In this document: positions 17,182 through 25,877 of the stretch, one piece after another | How positions within the stretch are numbered: the stretch's first letter is position 1 | Layout of the letters: each line of letters begins with the position of its first letter | Assembly: GCA_903231505.1 (NCBI GenBank) | Contig: CAFBRK010000313.1 | Coordinates: 62,001 to 126,000 of the forward strand | Length of the DNA: 64,000 bases | Direction: 5' to 3' | From: Olavius algarvensis associated proteobacterium Delta 3 | Lineage (GTDB): Bacteria; Desulfobacterota; Desulfobacteria; Desulfobacterales; CAFBRK01 | Made by a program: the position numbers and the translations under genes | The notes under the pieces: model-generated | The model's database searches: none | Seen by the model: only the letters and a program-made list of their open reading frames with translations | What the model was told of the DNA's origin: nothing

Positions 17182-17289
17182 AATTGATATTCGAAAAGGA
17201 TTCGTCTACTGTAGAAAGCCTCACCCTGGTCTTTCGTGTGATGCCCGTGTGAAACCAATGTTGAACGAAAAACATCGAGGAGGTTCTGA

Positions 17290-17712
17290 ATGATCAACAA
17301 GGCGATATTGATCGGCAACCTGGGAAGGGACCCTGAAGTACGTTACACGGCGAACGGAACGGCTGTGGCCAATTTTACCATCGCCACATCCGAACGGTGG
17401 AAAGACAAAAACACCGGGGAAATGCAGGAACGCACCGAGTGGCATCGAATCGTGGCATTCGGCCGCCTCGGCGAGATCTGCGGCGAGTATCTCTCCAAGG
17501 GCCGGCAGGTGTTCATCGAGGGGCGCCTGCAGACACGTTCGTGGGAGCAGGATGGTGTCAAAAAATATACCACAGAGATTGTGGCGAGCGAAATGAAGAT
17601 GCTGGGCACAAAAGGTTCTGCCGGAGATTTTCCCAAGGGCCCGTCAAAACCGGCCTCGGATTATCCTGAACCGCCCTATATGGACAGCAAGGATGACGAC
17701 ATCCCCTTTTAG
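17290..17712 (+). CDS. ssb: Single-stranded DNA-binding protein
   Basis: The 140-residue protein shows the SSB OB-fold (MINKAILIGNLGRDPEVRYT, NGTAVANFTIATSERWKDK, ERTEWHRIVAFGRLGEICGEYL, KGRQVFIEGRLQTRSW). A short flexible linker leads to the acidic tip DDDIPF, which recruits replication and repair partners. AGGAGG lies just upstream of the ATG. It stands alone, not beside rpsF/rpsR. Confidence 0.96.
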   Translation: MINKAILIGNLGRDPEVRYTANGTAVANFTIATSERWKDKNTGEMQERTEWHRIVAFGRLGEICGEYLSKGRQVFIEGRLQTRSWEQDGVKKYTTEIVASEMKMLGTKGSAGDFPKGPSKPASDYPEPPYMDSKDDDIPF

Positions 17713-17800
17713 TTGACAGGCCCGGAGGTGATCCTTCCCGGGGAACGGTCCTTCTGGAATAGCAGGTGTGAATAGAATAGCGGCGGCTCTGCCGTAACGT

Positions 17801-17986
17801 TCAGGATTTTTCGGAGTCTTCTTCTATCTTTTTGGGATCTTCGTTCTCGACTTCATTTGTCGCCTTCTTGAAATTTTTAATGCCCTTTCCGATTCCCGCT
17901 CCGATTTCCGGGAGCTTGCCGGCACCAAAAATAATCAGGATAATAACCAGGATGATAATCAGTTCCGGCATTCCTATTCCAAACAT
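17801..17986 (-). CDS. tatA: Twin-arginine translocase subunit TatA/TatE
   Basis: The 61-residue protein has the single N-terminal helix (GMPELIIILVIILIIFGAGKLPEIG), the hinge FGAGKLPEIG and an amphipathic helix (GIGKGIKNFKKATNE). An acidic tail follows. This is the pore-forming subunit for export of folded proteins. tatB and tatC are not adjacent. It lies 9 bp downstream of the gene at 17996-18406, so the two are probably cotranscribed. Confidence 0.95.
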   Translation of the reverse strand: MFGIGMPELIIILVIILIIFGAGKLPEIGAGIGKGIKNFKKATNEVENEDPKKIEEDSEKS

Positions 17987-17995
17987 TCACGCCTC

Positions 17996-18406
17996 CTAAG
18001 GATCGGGTGTAGTAGACTTCAATTCATCGAGAAGCTGGACGAATTCTTTGGATTTGATGTATCGATCGATCGTGCTCTGATAATCGATCCATTTCCCCCA
18101 CGCTTCCACCCAGGTCTCGTTGTGCCAGTAGCGATCCGAATCGATTCGACCTTTCAGGTATTCAATATAGTCGATATATTCTTCCGAGCAAACGCTGCAA
18201 AACCGATAAGGGATCCTCAGATGAAGGGGATGATTTACCGGATCGTCCTCACCTTCCATGGGTGCTCCGCATTTGATACATTTGGATGCGCAATGGGAGC
18301 ATTGAAACATCTGCCGTACTGCGGCGATCTTCCGTTTTTGGTCGGCCGAATGCTTCTCATCATCTGCCTGCTGCCGTCTATTGTCAAAGGAAATGATATC
18401 CGCCAT
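17996..18406 (-). CDS. Conserved-looking cysteine-rich (zinc-ribbon-like) hypothetical protein
   Basis: The product is about 136 residues; ATG 18406 follows a GGAGG ribosome site and is preferred over the ATG four codons earlier. Cys pairs are arranged as CSHCASKCIKCG and later FCSVC, suggesting a zinc site or cluster. The C-terminal half is rich in aromatic and charged residues (DYIEYLKGRIDSDRYWHNETWVEAWGKW). I do not recognise the family. Its tight placement before tatA suggests a role in, or expression with, Tat export, but nothing in the sequence proves it. Confidence 0.75.
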   Translation of the reverse strand: MADIISFDNRRQQADDEKHSADQKRKIAAVRQMFQCSHCASKCIKCGAPMEGEDDPVNHPLHLRIPYRFCSVCSEEYIDYIEYLKGRIDSDRYWHNETWVEAWGKWIDYQSTIDRYIKSKEFVQLLDELKSTTPDP

Positions 18407-18601
18407 GGGTGCCTCCAATGCGTCCCGGATTCTTACCGAATGCGGAAGGCATGGTTATCTGCCGGAAACCGGGGCTGAAATATAGCACCGGCCCCAAAAG
18501 GTGTCAACTTTGTGAAAGACCGACCCGGAACTTGATTAGAGCGGTCCCCCGTGGTAATTGTCGCGGATCCGACAACCATGTGGACAGGAATCTGAACGAT
18601 C

Positions 18602-19672
18602 ATGAAAACAACCTTTGCGCCGGAATGCCTGCCGCTTCTCATCGGCAGTCTTCCCATGACCGATCATCAACGGGCGTTAGACCTGGTCCTCGATCACACA
18701 CCGGACGTACCGCTGTGGGTCCAACTCCCTTCGCGGCCCATGGAAAACATGCTCGCCCAGTTCATGCCTGGAATGCCCGGGGTGCAGACCGGCGGCGACA
18801 GGCTGTTAGTGGATACCGCCGGGGAGGATTTCGACCCGGCACTGCTGGCCTTCTATGAAGATTATCTGGGCGTCACCGACGGCACCATAGACCTGAATAC
18901 CAGCCGTTTTGCCCTGGGGCAGGAGGAGGCCGAGGGGTTTTTCGTTTTTCTGGAGCGCATCGCGGCCCTACCGCAAAAACCTGTGGCCGTCAAAGGGCAG
19001 ATTACCGGCCCCGTGACCCTGACTACCGGGGTAAGCGATCAGGGCAAACAGGCGATCTTCTATGATGACCGGTTGCGCGATGCTGCGGTCAAACTGCTTG
19101 CCATGAAAGCCCGCTGGCAGGTCCGCCAACTATCCCAATTGGGCTGCCCGGTGATTCTCTTTCTGGATGAACCGGCCATGGCCGGGTATGGGACGTCCGA
19201 GTTTACCAGCATCTCCAGGGACCATATCGCGTCCATGCTCGAGGAGGTCATCGAAGGGGTTCATGCCGAAGGCGGTCTTGCCGGTATACATGTCTGTGCG
19301 AATACCGATTGGTCTCTGGTGTTGGAGTCTCCTTTGGAAATCATCAATTTTGATGCCTACGCCTATTTTGACAAATTTATTCTATACGCGGCGCCCCTTG
19401 TGAAATTTATGACGTCCGGCGGATGTATCGCCTGGGGTATTATCCCCACATCCGACCCGGCCGACATCGATGCAGAGACGACCGACAGCCTGGCCACCCA
19501 GTGGGATGAAAAGGTCGGCCGCCTGGTCGGCCTCGGAGTGAATCGGGACCGCATCCGGCGGCAATCGTTCGTAACGCCCAGCTGCGGCACGGGATCCATC
19601 GATCTTGACCACGCCAAGCGCGTGCTGGAGTTGACCCGCGAAGTTTCCGACCGCCTGAAATCAACCATTTGA
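18602..19672 (+). CDS. Core MetE-like (UroD/MetE fold) methyltransferase, candidate folate-independent methionine synthase
   Basis: The 356-residue protein corresponds to only the C-terminal half of cobalamin-independent methionine synthase. It shows PLLIGSLPMTD near the N-terminus, KGQITGPVTL, VILFLDEPAMAGYG, GIHVCAN near residue 229 and TPSCGTG near residue 327. These two motifs supply a His, a Cys and a second Cys of the MetE zinc site. The usual Glu ligand appears as Asp in INFDAY. It lacks the N-terminal folate-binding half, as do the Mes-type synthases that take methyl groups from corrinoid proteins. Methyl donor and acceptor are unproved. No other methionine gene is adjacent. Confidence 0.7.
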   Translation: MKTTFAPECLPLLIGSLPMTDHQRALDLVLDHTPDVPLWVQLPSRPMENMLAQFMPGMPGVQTGGDRLLVDTAGEDFDPALLAFYEDYLGVTDGTIDLNTSRFALGQEEAEGFFVFLERIAALPQKPVAVKGQITGPVTLTTGVSDQGKQAIFYDDRLRDAAVKLLAMKARWQVRQLSQLGCPVILFLDEPAMAGYGTSEFTSISRDHIASMLEEVIEGVHAEGGLAGIHVCANTDWSLVLESPLEIINFDAYAYFDKFILYAAPLVKFMTSGGCIAWGIIPTSDPADIDAETTDSLATQWDEKVGRLVGLGVNRDRIRRQSFVTPSCGTGSIDLDHAKRVLELTREVSDRLKSTI

Positions 19673-19770
19673 GGAAGGACCAGCTCGCGTCTGGTGGTGG
19701 TTTTTAAATGAGAAACCGCTGATTAAACCGATAAACACCAAACACTTGAACCCTTGAACCCTGGGACCCT

Positions 19771-19793
19771 CTTCTCCAACCCCGTTGGAGAAG
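19771..19793 (+). promoter_or_regulatory. Perfect 10-bp hairpin in the leader of the MoxR gene
   Basis: CTTCTCCAAC (19771-19780) and GTTGGAGAAG (19784-19793) pair fully around a CCC loop. The MoxR ribosome site (AAAGAGG, about 19802-19808) follows 9 bases later. There is no T-tract. It may protect the mRNA 5' end or influence translation. Upstream, words such as AACACCAAACAC and TTGAACCC belong to the intergenic word-repeat family. Confidence 0.5.
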
Positions 19794-19814
19794 ACGCTTT
19801 AGAAAGAGGTAATA

Positions 19815-20666
19815 ATGATGGATAGCCCACAACCACAATTTACCGGTGCCACCCGGTATGTGCTGGATGAGGAACTGGCCGGTATCGTCAATATTTCCAT
19901 GGCTCTTGAAATGCCGCTGCTGTTGAAGGGTGAGCCCGGAACGGGAAAGACCATGCTGGCCCATGCCATTGCGGAAAGCCTGAGCATGCCGTTGATCGTG
20001 CTGAACGTAAAGTCGAGCATGAAATTGGTCGATGCGCTGTATCAGTACGACACCCTCACCCGCCTCAATGACAGCCGGTTTGGTGATTCGAGCCGGGACG
20101 TCAGCAACATTCAAGATTACATCAAAATGGGCAAAATTGGGCAGGCCTTCAGGGCGGAACGGCGGACCGTGCTGCTGATCGACGAGATCGACAAGGCCGA
20201 CACCGATTTCCAGGATGACATGCTCGATGTCCTGGATCAAATGGAGTTCGACATCATCGAAATCGACAAGACCACCCAGGCCAAGCAGCGGCCGGTCATC
20301 ATCATTACCTCCAACGCAAAAAAGGATCTTTCAGATCCGTTTCTCGGGCGCTGCAACTTTCACCACATTGCGTTTCCAGATCCGAAGATGATGCGGAATA
20401 TTATCCGGGTACACTTTCCGAAAATCGATTCGAAACTGCTGGATATTTCGATCACCACATTCTACCGGCTGCGGGAAGTGGACGCCATTGAGAAAAAGCC
20501 GGCCACACGGGAACTGATAAACTGGATCCGGGCGTTGAAAGCAGATCCGGACTTTCGTCCGAAGAACCTGACCAAGGGTGAAATTCCGTTTCTGGGCGTC
20601 CTGTTCAAAAAAAGCCAGGACTACGAGCGGGCGGCAAAAACGGTGAATCGGCGGAGGGTGTTCTGA
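19815..20666 (+). CDS. MoxR-type AAA+ ATPase
   Basis: The 283-residue protein has Walker A GEPGTGKT, Walker B VLLIDEIDKAD, sensor SNAKKDLSDPFLGRC and the C-terminal lid (ATRELINWIRAL). MoxR ATPases act with VWA-domain proteins as chaperone-like machines for maturing or remodelling partner complexes. The VWA partner follows at 20999 after a 332-bp repeat-rich spacer. Two adjacent ATGs open the frame; 19815 is used. Confidence 0.92.
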   Translation: MMDSPQPQFTGATRYVLDEELAGIVNISMALEMPLLLKGEPGTGKTMLAHAIAESLSMPLIVLNVKSSMKLVDALYQYDTLTRLNDSRFGDSSRDVSNIQDYIKMGKIGQAFRAERRTVLLIDEIDKADTDFQDDMLDVLDQMEFDIIEIDKTTQAKQRPVIIITSNAKKDLSDPFLGRCNFHHIAFPDPKMMRNIIRVHFPKIDSKLLDISITTFYRLREVDAIEKKPATRELINWIRALKADPDFRPKNLTKGEIPFLGVLFKKSQDYERAAKTVNRRRVF

Positions 20667-20672
20667 TCTGGA

Positions 20673-20996
20673 TACTGGATACTGGATGCTTGATTCTGGA
20701 TGCTCGCCGCCCCTTTACGGGCTGGATACGTGATACTGGATCAATGTAAAGCTGAAATGTGTCACGAAACCGGGGTCCGGGTGTCAGGTTTCAGGCGTCA
20801 GGATCCAGGATACAAGATGCAGATGACATGGCTTGAACCCCCGATGTCCGGTCATCGTCTCTTGAATCCTGTATCTTTGATCTTGTATCTTGGATCTTGT
20901 ACCTTTAATAACCGGCTAAACCGGCAAACCGGCCAACCGGCAAACTGGCAAACTGGCTGACGGGCACACGGGCACACGGGCACACGGGCACACGGA
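20673..20996. repeat. Composite word-repeat array between the moxR-like and VWA genes
   Basis: The whole gap is made of short degenerate words in blocks: GGATACTGGATACTGGATGC; GTCAGGTTTCAGGCGTCAGG; ATCCAGGATACAAGATGCAG; TGTATCTTTGATCTTGTATC; AACCGGCAAACCGGCCAACC; and four GGGCACAC units before the VWA start. The blocks recur in reverse order and orientation at 29920-30185. No gene is visible. The last block ends four bases before the VWA start codon. Confidence 0.8.
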
Positions 20997-20998
20997 CA

Positions 20999-22192
20999 AT
21001 GTTCATCGACTTTTTCTACAAACTCCGGGACCATGGAATTCCGGTCAGTCCCACGTCCTTTTTAATGCTTCACAAGGCGCTGCATATCGGGGTGGTCAAT
21101 TCGCTTCATGATTTTTATACTGCGTCCCGAACGATTCTGGTGAAAAGCGAGCGCTACTTTGACCTCTTCGATCAGGTTTTCGCCTATCATTTCGAAGGGG
21201 CGGAACTGCCAGAGGCTGAGGCATTGGAAATGGATGAAGTCGCCAAGGCGCTGCTCGAGGAATGGCTGAGGGATCCGGAGATGGTGTCCCAGGCGCTTGG
21301 GGTGGATCCTTCCGAACTCAGCCAGTACAGCCCGGAAGAGTTGATCGACTATTTCAAGGAGCGGCTGAAAGAACAGGATGGACGCCATTCCGGCGGCAGC
21401 AAATGGATCGGCACCGGCGGAACGTCACCGGTGGGGCATTCCGGCTACCACCCGGGAGGCATGCGGGTGGGGGGCGTATCCCGGAACAAATCGGCGGTAA
21501 AGGTGGCCATGGATCGCCGCTATAAGGATTATTCTCGATCCGGACCGCTGACACAGGCATTGATCGGCGAAGCCTTGAAACGGCTTCGTAATCTGAGACC
21601 GACGGGGCCAAAGGATCAGATCAACATCGACGCCACCATTTACCGGACCATGAAAAACGGTGGCGAAATCGAAATTGTATTCGACCGGAGTCTGAAAGAC
21701 CGACTGAAGGTCATTCTGGCCATCGACAATGGCGGCTGGTCCATGGATCCTTATATCCCGGTGGTTCAAACGCTGTTTGACTATGCCCGTGCCCAGTTCA
21801 AGGAAATCAAAACCTACTTTTTTCACAACACCATCTACGATCAGGTCTGGTCGGATCCGGCCCGGTATCGAAAACCGCAGAAGGTGGACGGATTCAGCCG
21901 ATTCGACCCGGAAACCCGATTCATTTTCGTTGGGGATGCCAGCATGGCCCCTTACGAATTGATGGCCACAGATGGATCCATCCATATCGAAGAGCGCAGC
22001 GGCAAGCCAAGTATGGAGCGTCTGCGCTTCATATCCGACACGTTTCCCCACACCGTCTGGCTCAACCCGGTCCCCAGGCGCATGTGGGACTACACCCGGA
22101 CCATCTCGATCATCAAACAGATATTTCCCATGTTCGAACTGACTTTAGACGGCCTGGATCTGGCCATCACGCACTTGATGGCAAAAAACTGA
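20999..22192 (+). CDS. VWA-domain (CoxE-like) partner of the MoxR ATPase
   Basis: The 397-residue protein opens with FIDFFYKLRDHGIPVSPTSFL and HFEGAELP motifs. A flexible Gly-rich middle follows (GTGGTSPVGHSGYHPGG, residues about 138-160). The von Willebrand A domain begins near residue 237 (LKVILAIDNGGWSMDPYIPVVQTLFDYAR). The metal-site DxSxS reads DNGGWS, so metal binding may be altered, as in several MoxR-linked proteins. It ends with MFELTLDGLDLAITHLM. The pair probably assembles or remodels an unidentified complex. The ATG is used directly after the repeat array, with no clear ribosome site. Confidence 0.87.
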   Translation: MFIDFFYKLRDHGIPVSPTSFLMLHKALHIGVVNSLHDFYTASRTILVKSERYFDLFDQVFAYHFEGAELPEAEALEMDEVAKALLEEWLRDPEMVSQALGVDPSELSQYSPEELIDYFKERLKEQDGRHSGGSKWIGTGGTSPVGHSGYHPGGMRVGGVSRNKSAVKVAMDRRYKDYSRSGPLTQALIGEALKRLRNLRPTGPKDQINIDATIYRTMKNGGEIEIVFDRSLKDRLKVILAIDNGGWSMDPYIPVVQTLFDYARAQFKEIKTYFFHNTIYDQVWSDPARYRKPQKVDGFSRFDPETRFIFVGDASMAPYELMATDGSIHIEERSGKPSMERLRFISDTFPHTVWLNPVPRRMWDYTRTISIIKQIFPMFELTLDGLDLAITHLMAKN

Positions 22193-22199
22193 GTTGGAT

Positions 22200-22310
22200 A
22201 AATGGTGTTTGGTGTGTTGTAGAACACCGCCATGATACACCAAATACGACACCCCGAAACACGGAATACAAAACACGAAACACCAAACACCAAACACCAA
22301 ACACAACTTA
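22200..22310. repeat. GGTGTTT/AAACACC word repeat before tatD
   Basis: GGTGTTTGGTGTG at about 22204 is followed by complementary words (CACCAAATACGACACC, AACACGAAACACCAAACACC) at about 22236-22308. The two sides can pair into long imperfect hairpins. An apparent N-terminal extension of TatD in this stretch (TKHETPNTKHQT) is just translated repeat. Confidence 0.7.
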
Positions 22311-22312
22311 TT

Positions 22313-23098
22313 GTGAAATTATTCGATAGCCACTGCCATCTGGACGACACCGCCTACAGGAACGACCTCGATGCGGTTCTGGATCGCGCCCGCACCGCTG
22401 GGGTTGATAAAATCATGACCATCGGCGTCACCCGGCGAACCTCCCGGATCGGGGTCGGCATTGCCGAGTCCCGGGATGGTGTCTACGCAACTGTCGGCAT
22501 CCATCCCCATGACGCAAAAGAGGGCTCGGAAAAGTCGGTGGACGACCTGAGGCGCCTGGCCGAACATCCCAAAGTAAAAGCCTGGGGAGAGGTCGGGCTT
22601 GATTTCAACAGGATGTTCTCGTCCAGGGAAGATCAGGAAAAATGGCTCATCCGCCAGCTCGAAGTCTCGGAGACCCTCGATTTGCCGTTGGTCTTTCACG
22701 AACGGGACAGCAACGGACGGTTTGTCGAGATCTTGAGAGAGCGGTTTCGGCCCGGCAGAAAAGGCGTGGTGCACTGCTTCAGCGGCACCCGAAAGGAACT
22801 GGAGACCTATCTCAGGATCGGGCTATCCATCGGCATCACCGGTATCGTGACGGTCCAGGGAAGGGGGGCCCCGCTCCGGGATCTGGTTCCCTTCATCCCA
22901 CTGGATCGGTTGCTGATCGAAACCGATGGGCCCTACCTGGTCCCTGTTCCCCAGCGAAACAAATTCCGGTGCAACGAGCCGGCATTTGTCCGGTCGGTGC
23001 TCTTGAAACTGGCCGACATCCGCGGTGAGACGCCCGAGGAACTTGCCCGGGCAACCTATGAAAACGCCTGCCGGGTCTACAGTATCAATTGCTCTTGA
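22313..23098 (+). CDS. tatD: TatD family metal-dependent DNase/hydrolase
   Basis: The product is about 261 residues from a GTG at 22313 (VKLFDSHCHLDD), the normal family start; the frame is open upstream through repeat words. The metal-binding set is complete: FDSHCHL, GIHPHDA, WGEVGLDF, LVFHERDSNG, VVHCFSGT and LLIETDGPYL. TatD proteins are nucleases in DNA repair and fragmentation. No ribosome site is visible before the GTG. Confidence 0.92.
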   Translation: MKLFDSHCHLDDTAYRNDLDAVLDRARTAGVDKIMTIGVTRRTSRIGVGIAESRDGVYATVGIHPHDAKEGSEKSVDDLRRLAEHPKVKAWGEVGLDFNRMFSSREDQEKWLIRQLEVSETLDLPLVFHERDSNGRFVEILRERFRPGRKGVVHCFSGTRKELETYLRIGLSIGITGIVTVQGRGAPLRDLVPFIPLDRLLIETDGPYLVPVPQRNKFRCNEPAFVRSVLLKLADIRGETPEELARATYENACRVYSINCS

Positions 23099-23159
23099 TA
23101 CTGTCCGGTCAACACGTGAAGTACCAGACCGCATCTAGAATTCAACGAAAGTTTGTGAC

Positions 23160-23355
23160 GATCCAGCATCCGGCATGACGGGTATTCGGTATCCGGTATG
23201 TGGTATTCGCCGCGAACCTGAACGTCCGTGAATCTGGCACCGATGGAATCGATTGCAATTTTTATCGATGGGTTCTACATAGGCTTGAATGCAGTTACTT
23301 TGTATCCAGTACCCAGCATCCAGTATCCAGAATCCAGAATCCAGTATCCAGATTA
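23160..23355. repeat. CCAGTATCC-type word repeat before nfnA
   Basis: Two clusters are visible: ATCCAGCATCCGGCATG with GTATTCGGTATCCGGTATG near 23162-23205, and TATCCAGTACCCAGCATCC, CAGTATCCAGAATCC, AGTATCCAG near 23301-23353. They match the words of the arrays at 20673 and 30135. The remainder of the 353-bp gap (23099-23451) shows no gene. Confidence 0.75.
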
Positions 23356-23451
23356 GCCTTGATGTAGTTTTGAGTATATGTCAGGAATGATTATATTATG
23401 AGTTGACCACAACGTTGATGAAAACCCAGTCTGCCAGGATCGGGGGTTGTC

Positions 23452-24282
23452 ATGTTTACCATCGTTCGTAGAGAGGAAATGGCCGAGGGGACGGTAATAT
23501 TAAACGAGATAGAAGCGCCGAAAATTGCCAGGAAGGCCAAGCCGGGGCAGTTCGTCATTTTAAAAGCGAACGACACCGGCGAGCGGATCCCGCTGACCAT
23601 GGCCGATACGGACCCCGACAAAGGTACCATAACCGTTATCTATATGGTGGTGGGCAAGTCCACGGCCCTGTTCAAAACCCTGGCCATCGGGGATGGGTAC
23701 CAGGACGTGATCGGTCCCTTGGGCAAACCGACCGAAATTGAAAAGATCGGAAACGTTGTGTGCGTCGGCGGTGGCACCGGTATCGCCGTAATGCACCCGA
23801 TTACACGGGCCATGAAAGAAGCCGGCAACCATATCATTGCCATTATCGGTGCCCGGAGCAAGGATCTTCTCATTCTCGAAGATGAAATGCGATCCGCTTC
23901 CCACGAACTCCTCGTCTGCACGGATGATGGTTCCTATGGGCACCATGGATTTGTCACGGACAAACTTCGGGAAGTCTGCGAGCGGGGCGATATCGACCAG
24001 GCGGTCCTCATCGGTCCGGTGCCAATGATGAAATTCGCCTCGCTGCTCACCAAGGAATTTGACGTGCCGACCCTGGTCAGCCTCAACCCGATCATGGTCG
24101 ATGGCACCGGAATGTGCGGCGGATGCCGGGTCACCGTCGGCGGAAAAACCCGGTTCGCGTGTGTGGATGGACCGGAATTTGACGGTCACCAGGTCGATTA
24201 CGACGAGCTGATGGCAAGGCTTCAGGCTTACTGTGAACAGGAAAAACAGTGCTACGAGAATTTCTGCACACTCAATACATGA
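23452..24282 (+). CDS. nfnA: NfnA-like FAD/NAD-binding subunit (sulfide/dihydroorotate dehydrogenase-like)
   Basis: The 276-residue protein begins with a FAD-binding barrel (GQFVILKANDTGERIPLTMAD). The NAD-binding part is VCVGGGTGIAVMHPITRAMKEAGN, and a [2Fe-2S] Cys motif (GMCGGCRVTVGGKTRFACVDGP) lies near the end. In anaerobes this subunit pairs with a GltA-like flavoprotein to form NADH-dependent ferredoxin:NADP oxidoreductase. That enzyme couples electron bifurcation between NADPH, ferredoxin and NAD. The partner follows 38 bp downstream. Its older name is glutamate synthase small-chain-like or SudB. Confidence 0.87.
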   Translation: MFTIVRREEMAEGTVILNEIEAPKIARKAKPGQFVILKANDTGERIPLTMADTDPDKGTITVIYMVVGKSTALFKTLAIGDGYQDVIGPLGKPTEIEKIGNVVCVGGGTGIAVMHPITRAMKEAGNHIIAIIGARSKDLLILEDEMRSASHELLVCTDDGSYGHHGFVTDKLREVCERGDIDQAVLIGPVPMMKFASLLTKEFDVPTLVSLNPIMVDGTGMCGGCRVTVGGKTRFACVDGPEFDGHQVDYDELMARLQAYCEQEKQCYENFCTLNT

Positions 24283-24320
24283 TGATAAATCCGTTGGTAA
24301 AATATCGACGGGAGGAAGAT

Positions 24321-25733
24321 ATGCCGAAAAAAGCGCCCAAAAAAGAAAAAATACCCCGCCAGCAGATGGACGAGCAGGAGCCCCAGGTGCGGGCCAAGAA
24401 CTTTGATGAAGTCCCCTTCGGTTACACCAAAGAACAGGCCAAACTCGAGGCGGCTCGCTGCCTCCAGTGCAAGAAACCGGCATGTGTGCCGGGATGCCCG
24501 GTGGGCATCGATATCCCCGGTTTCATACGGCTGATCCAAGATGGCGACTTTACCGGTTCCTGTCGATTACTGTGGGATAAAAACGCTCTACCGGCCATCT
24601 GCGGTCGTGTCTGCCCCCAGGAGCTGCAGTGCGAAGGGCTGTGCATCGTGGGCAAAAAGGACGACCCGGTGGCCATCGGAAACCTGGAACGTTTTGCCGC
24701 CGATTGGGAGCGTCACCACGGCACCGGTGTGTTGCCGCCTCGGGAAGACCCCACGGGCAAAAAAGTGGCGGTGGTCGGTTCGGGTCCTTCGGGCCTGACA
24801 GTCGCCGGGGACCTGATTAAAAAGGGCCACGCGGTCACCATCTTCGAAGCGTTCCACCTGCCCGGAGGCGTTCTGGTATACGGCATTCCGGAATTCCGCC
24901 TGCCCAAGGAAATCGTGGCCCAGGAAGTGAATTTCCTGGAACGCCAGGGGGTCCGGATCGAGTGTAATCAAGTGGTCGGTCGCACCATTTCGCTGGAAGA
25001 GCTGTTCGAGGACGGATACGACGCGGTGTTTCTGGGTGTCGGTGCCGGACTGCCGCGGTTCCTGAACGTCCCGGGCGAAAACATGATCGGCATCTATTCG
25101 GCAAATGAGTACCTGACCCGGTCGAATCTGATGAAAGCCTATCTGTTTCCCAAGTACGATACGCCGATTATCAAGGGGAAAAACGTCGTGACGTTGGGAG
25201 CGGGCAACGTGGCCATGGATTCGGCCCGGACCGCCCTGCGGCTGGGCGCAGAACGGTCGACAATCGTGTATCGCCGTTCGCGGCAGGAAGTCCCGGCAAG
25301 AGCCGCTGAAGTCCATCATGCCGAGGAAGAGGGTGTGGTATTCCATTTTCTGACGGCACCGATTCGGTTCATGGGCAACAAAAAGGGGCGCCTGGTCGGC
25401 ATGGAATGCATTCAGATGGAGCTCGGGGAACCGGACGAATCCGGTCGACGGCGTCCCCTGCCGATCAAGGGAAGCGGGTTCGAGATCGAATGCGACCTGG
25501 CCATCATCGCCGTGGGTGCCGGGGCCAATCCGCTGCTGACCCAGTCCACCGACGGGCTCACGCTCAACAACTGGGGCTACATCGTCACCGATGAGAACAC
25601 CGGAAAGACCAGTAAAAAGGGCGTCTGGGCAGGTGGCGATATCGTTACCGGCTCGGCGACCGTCATTCTTGCCATGGGAGCTGGCCGGGTGGCGGCCGAT
25701 TCGATAGATGACTACCTGACCTGGGGCTGGTAA
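24321..25733 (+). CDS. nfnB: NfnB-like NADPH-binding flavoprotein (GltA-type)
   Basis: The start at 24321 follows GGGAGGAAG; the product is about 470 residues. Two 4Fe-4S sites occur near the N-terminus (CLQCKKPACVPGCP and CGRVCPQELQCEGLC). FAD binding is by VVGSGPSGLTVAGDL and NADPH binding by LGAGNVAMDSARTALRLGAE with VYRRSRQEVPAR. GVWAGGDIVTGSATVILAMGAGRVAA closes the FAD site. This is the NADPH-side subunit of NfnAB; stand-alone homologues are called NADPH-dependent glutamate synthase. The pair fits a sulfate-reducer-like energy metabolism. A hairpin terminator follows. Confidence 0.9.
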   Translation: MPKKAPKKEKIPRQQMDEQEPQVRAKNFDEVPFGYTKEQAKLEAARCLQCKKPACVPGCPVGIDIPGFIRLIQDGDFTGSCRLLWDKNALPAICGRVCPQELQCEGLCIVGKKDDPVAIGNLERFAADWERHHGTGVLPPREDPTGKKVAVVGSGPSGLTVAGDLIKKGHAVTIFEAFHLPGGVLVYGIPEFRLPKEIVAQEVNFLERQGVRIECNQVVGRTISLEELFEDGYDAVFLGVGAGLPRFLNVPGENMIGIYSANEYLTRSNLMKAYLFPKYDTPIIKGKNVVTLGAGNVAMDSARTALRLGAERSTIVYRRSRQEVPARAAEVHHAEEEGVVFHFLTAPIRFMGNKKGRLVGMECIQMELGEPDESGRRRPLPIKGSGFEIECDLAIIAVGAGANPLLTQSTDGLTLNNWGYIVTDENTGKTSKKGVWAGGDIVTGSATVILAMGAGRVAADSIDDYLTWGW

Positions 25734-25851
25734 TGGCAGTCCATGAAATTTTTTCAACAAAAGATGGCACGTAAACAACACAACCTGTCGTTGAATCTCC
25801 AGGAAAAACAAACCATGGCGGAAACCTTTTAGTTGCCTTAATTTTTTACAT

Positions 25852-25877
25852 CAAAACATCGCCGCAGCGATGTTTTG
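25852..25877 (+). terminator. Intrinsic terminator after nfnB, abutting the TPP riboswitch
   Basis: CAAAACATCGC (25852-25862) pairs with GCGATGTTTTG (25867-25877), an 11-bp perfect stem with a 4-nt loop. It isolates nfnAB from the thiamine operon. The right arm supplies the T-run. It shares the A/T-flanked ATCGC core with the hairpins at 13492 and 31301. Confidence 0.7.

Noticed and set aside
20940..20998. CRISPR-like direct repeats (GGGCACAC units)
   Set aside because: Units are about 10 bp without spacers, and no cas genes are nearby. They are part of the word-repeat array.
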